Shown: positions 14,555 to 15,236 of the stretch, in pieces
Layout: each line of letters opens with the position of its first letter
Position numbering within the stretch: the first letter of the stretch is position 1
Assembly (NCBI GenBank): GCA_018725205.1
Contig: QLUB01000032.1
Coordinates: 1-15,236, forward strand
Direction of reading: 5' to 3'
Origin: a candidate division NPL-UPA2 bacterium
Lineage (GTDB): Bacteria > Bacillota > UBA994
Length of the DNA: 15,236 bases
Position numbers and translations under genes: made by a program
The notes under the pieces: model-generated
Databases searched by the model: none
Told to the model about the DNA's origin: nothing
What the model saw: only the letters and a program-made list of their open reading frames with translations

Positions 14555-14842
14555 ATGCTTTGTCCGGTGTGCAGCAATGTTGAACTAAAGATGTCGGAGC
14601 GCAAAGGTGTCGAGGTTGATTACTGCCCGAAGTGCAGGGGGGTATGGCTGGATCGCGGCGAACTGGATAAGATAATCGACTTATCTGCGCCCGAACGCGA
14701 AGAGCGCGAGGAGAGGCGTCCGGAGCGTGACGATCGCCGCCCCGAACGCTTTGATGAAGACAGGCGTGACTCGCGGGACACTCGCGACACTCGTGACCCG
14801 CGCCGCCGCAAGTCACTGCTAGGCGACCTGTTTGATTTCTAG
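14555..14842 (+). CDS. zf-TFIIB zinc-ribbon protein
   Basis: A 95-residue protein. Residues 1-42 form a transcription-factor-IIB-like zinc ribbon (Pfam zf-TFIIB type), with zinc ligands C3-x2-C6 and C24-x2-C27 and the family motif GVWLDRGELDKII (29-41). An Arg/Asp/Glu tail follows, with internal repeats (RRPERDD then RRPERFD; RDTRDTRD), and a C-terminal RRRKSLLGDLFDF. A closing LGDLFDF after a charged linker is, from memory, common in bacterial members. The charged tail is probably disordered. The cellular role of the family is not established; nucleic acid or protein binding is likely. GAGGAGG lies 7 nt before the ATG. Monocistronic by position, after a hairpin-containing leader. Confidence 0.85.
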   Translation: MLCPVCSNVELKMSERKGVEVDYCPKCRGVWLDRGELDKIIDLSAPEREEREERRPERDDRRPERFDEDRRDSRDTRDTRDPRRRKSLLGDLFDF

Positions 14843-14862
14843 CTACTTTTCGTGCACCATGT

Positions 14863-14890
14863 TTGCACTGCACGCATTTTGTGCTAAACT
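14863..14890 (+). promoter_or_regulatory. Promoter of the decayed toxin-antitoxin locus
   Basis: TTGCAC (14863-14868), a 16-nt spacer and TAAACT (14885-14890), with TGC directly before the -10 box (extended -10). Its predicted start is just upstream of the antitoxin ribosome binding site (GAGGGGGG, 14897-14904). Consensus match only. Confidence 0.5.
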
Positions 14891-14911
14891 GGGCACGAGG
14901 GGGGATTTCAC

Positions 14912-15103
14912 ATGGCCGAAACGACCAATTTAAATATCCGTATGGACAAGAAGCTGAAAGAGCAAGCAGAGCAGCTATTTTCTGAGCTCGGCATGAATAT
15001 GACGACGGCATTCACTATTTTTGCTAGGCAGGCTGTGCGGCAAGGGAAGATCCCCTTCGAGATTTCCCTGAATCCATACAACCAAGATCAGCCGCGACCC
15101 TAA
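14912..15103 (+). CDS. RelB/DinJ-family antitoxin, C-terminus disrupted
   Basis: Antitoxin of a type II toxin-antitoxin system, which normally binds its RelE/YafQ-type toxin and represses the operon. The first 55 residues are a good RelB/DinJ N-terminus: a ribbon-helix-helix DNA-binding region (TTNLNIRMDKKLKEQAEQLF), then ELGMNMTTAFTIFARQAVRQ and GKIPFEISLNPY. The frame ends early after NPYNQDQPRP (63 aa against about 85-95 for the family). The missing C-terminus continues in another frame from 15081, so a deletion that was not a multiple of three has removed about a dozen codons and shifted the frame. GAGGGGGG lies 7 nt before ATG 14912. The N-terminal DNA-binding part may still be expressed; toxin neutralisation is unlikely. 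Confidence 0.75.
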   Translation: MAETTNLNIRMDKKLKEQAEQLFSELGMNMTTAFTIFARQAVRQGKIPFEISLNPYNQDQPRP

Positions 15104-15188
15104 GGCTAAACGCTATGCAAGTTTTGACGAGCTCTTGAGCGAGGTTCTAATTGTTGCCGAGGGGCAAAAGTCGATGGCAAAGCGCTGA
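15081..15188 (+). pseudogene. Out-of-frame antitoxin C-terminus
   Basis: In the +1 frame relative to the antitoxin, starting at 15081, the translation reads TKISRDPKAKRYASFDELLSE, a typical RelB/DinJ C-terminal toxin-binding segment. It then runs into unrelated codons (from about 15147) up to TGA 15186-15188. There is no start codon of its own. This is the detached 3' part of the antitoxin gene at 14912. Confidence 0.7.
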
Positions 15189-15232
15189 TTCTCACCCTTA
15201 CCAGAACAGGCACACACAGCGACTTGTTTTGA
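15167..15232 (+). pseudogene. YafQ/RelE-type toxin remnant, C-terminal end
   Basis: The frame at 15167-15232 reads KVDGKALILTL then TRTGTHSDLF and TGA at 15230-15232. The ending LTRTGTHSDLF is the hallmark C-terminus of YafQ-type mRNA interferases, whose last conserved histidine lies here. Full toxins are about 90 residues; only about 21 remain, joined almost directly to the antitoxin C-terminus, with no start codon. The remaining three quarters of the toxin gene has been deleted. Non-functional. Confidence 0.7.
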
Positions 15233-15236
15233 ACAT

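Noticed and set aside
14553..15011. A 152-codon minus-strand frame opposite the zinc-ribbon and antitoxin genes
   Set aside because: It spans two well-supported plus-strand genes and their promoter region and resembles no protein family.

Overview
The window looks like a chromosomal segment of a moderately GC-rich Bacillota (Firmicutes) bacterium, probably from a clostridial or related anaerobic lineage. The basis is strong AGGAGG-type ribosome binding sites, frequent GTG/TTG starts, an AddAB (not RecBCD) recombination nuclease, and a mix of family types common in that phylum. No rRNA, tRNA, IS element, phage gene or CRISPR array was found. The lineage call is inference; no phylogenetic marker beyond AddAB was available.

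Layout, left to right. (1) 1-1407: a leftward-facing terminator with no gene behind it, then a clear sigma-A promoter with a palindrome at the predicted transcription start. These drive a two-gene operon of a membrane SPFH-domain protein and a 56-residue ribbon-helix-helix (Arc-like) protein, the latter a good candidate autoregulator. (2) 1421-1906: a convergent GNAT acetyltransferase. (3) 1992-5406: a tightly overlapping rightward operon of an ABC ATPase, an ABC exporter membrane protein, an RluD-type pseudouridine synthase and a 26-residue lysine-rich microprotein with a strong ribosome binding site, closed by a hairpin. (4) 5456-6556: an AI-2E family (UPF0118) membrane protein. (5) 6569-13535: addB-addA on the minus strand. 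The genes overlap by 8 nt and encode an intact helicase-nuclease for double-strand break repair, with Walker motifs, two nuclease sites and the AddB four-cysteine iron-sulfur set all visible.

(6) 13536-14554 is about 1 kb of unusual DNA upstream of addB. It holds a beta-propeller (TolB/PD40-like) gene fragment lacking both ends, bordered by four different tandem heptamer repeats. Two of these, GGACAGC (minus strand) and GGAAAGC (plus strand), are near-identical, inverted with respect to each other, and contain AGCGG, the pentamer known as the Chi site for Bacillus subtilis AddAB. Several inverted repeats follow. (7) 14555-14842: a zf-TFIIB zinc-ribbon protein with an Arg/Asp/Glu-rich tail. 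(8) 14863-15232: a decayed type II toxin-antitoxin locus. It has an intact promoter, ribosome binding site and N-terminus of a RelB/DinJ antitoxin, a frame disruption in its C-terminus, and then only the last 20 or so codons of a YafQ/RelE-type toxin.

The most interesting points are the SPFH/ribbon-helix-helix operon with its built-in operator, the heptamer-bounded gene fragment next to addAB, the decayed toxin-antitoxin locus, and the lysine-rich microprotein.
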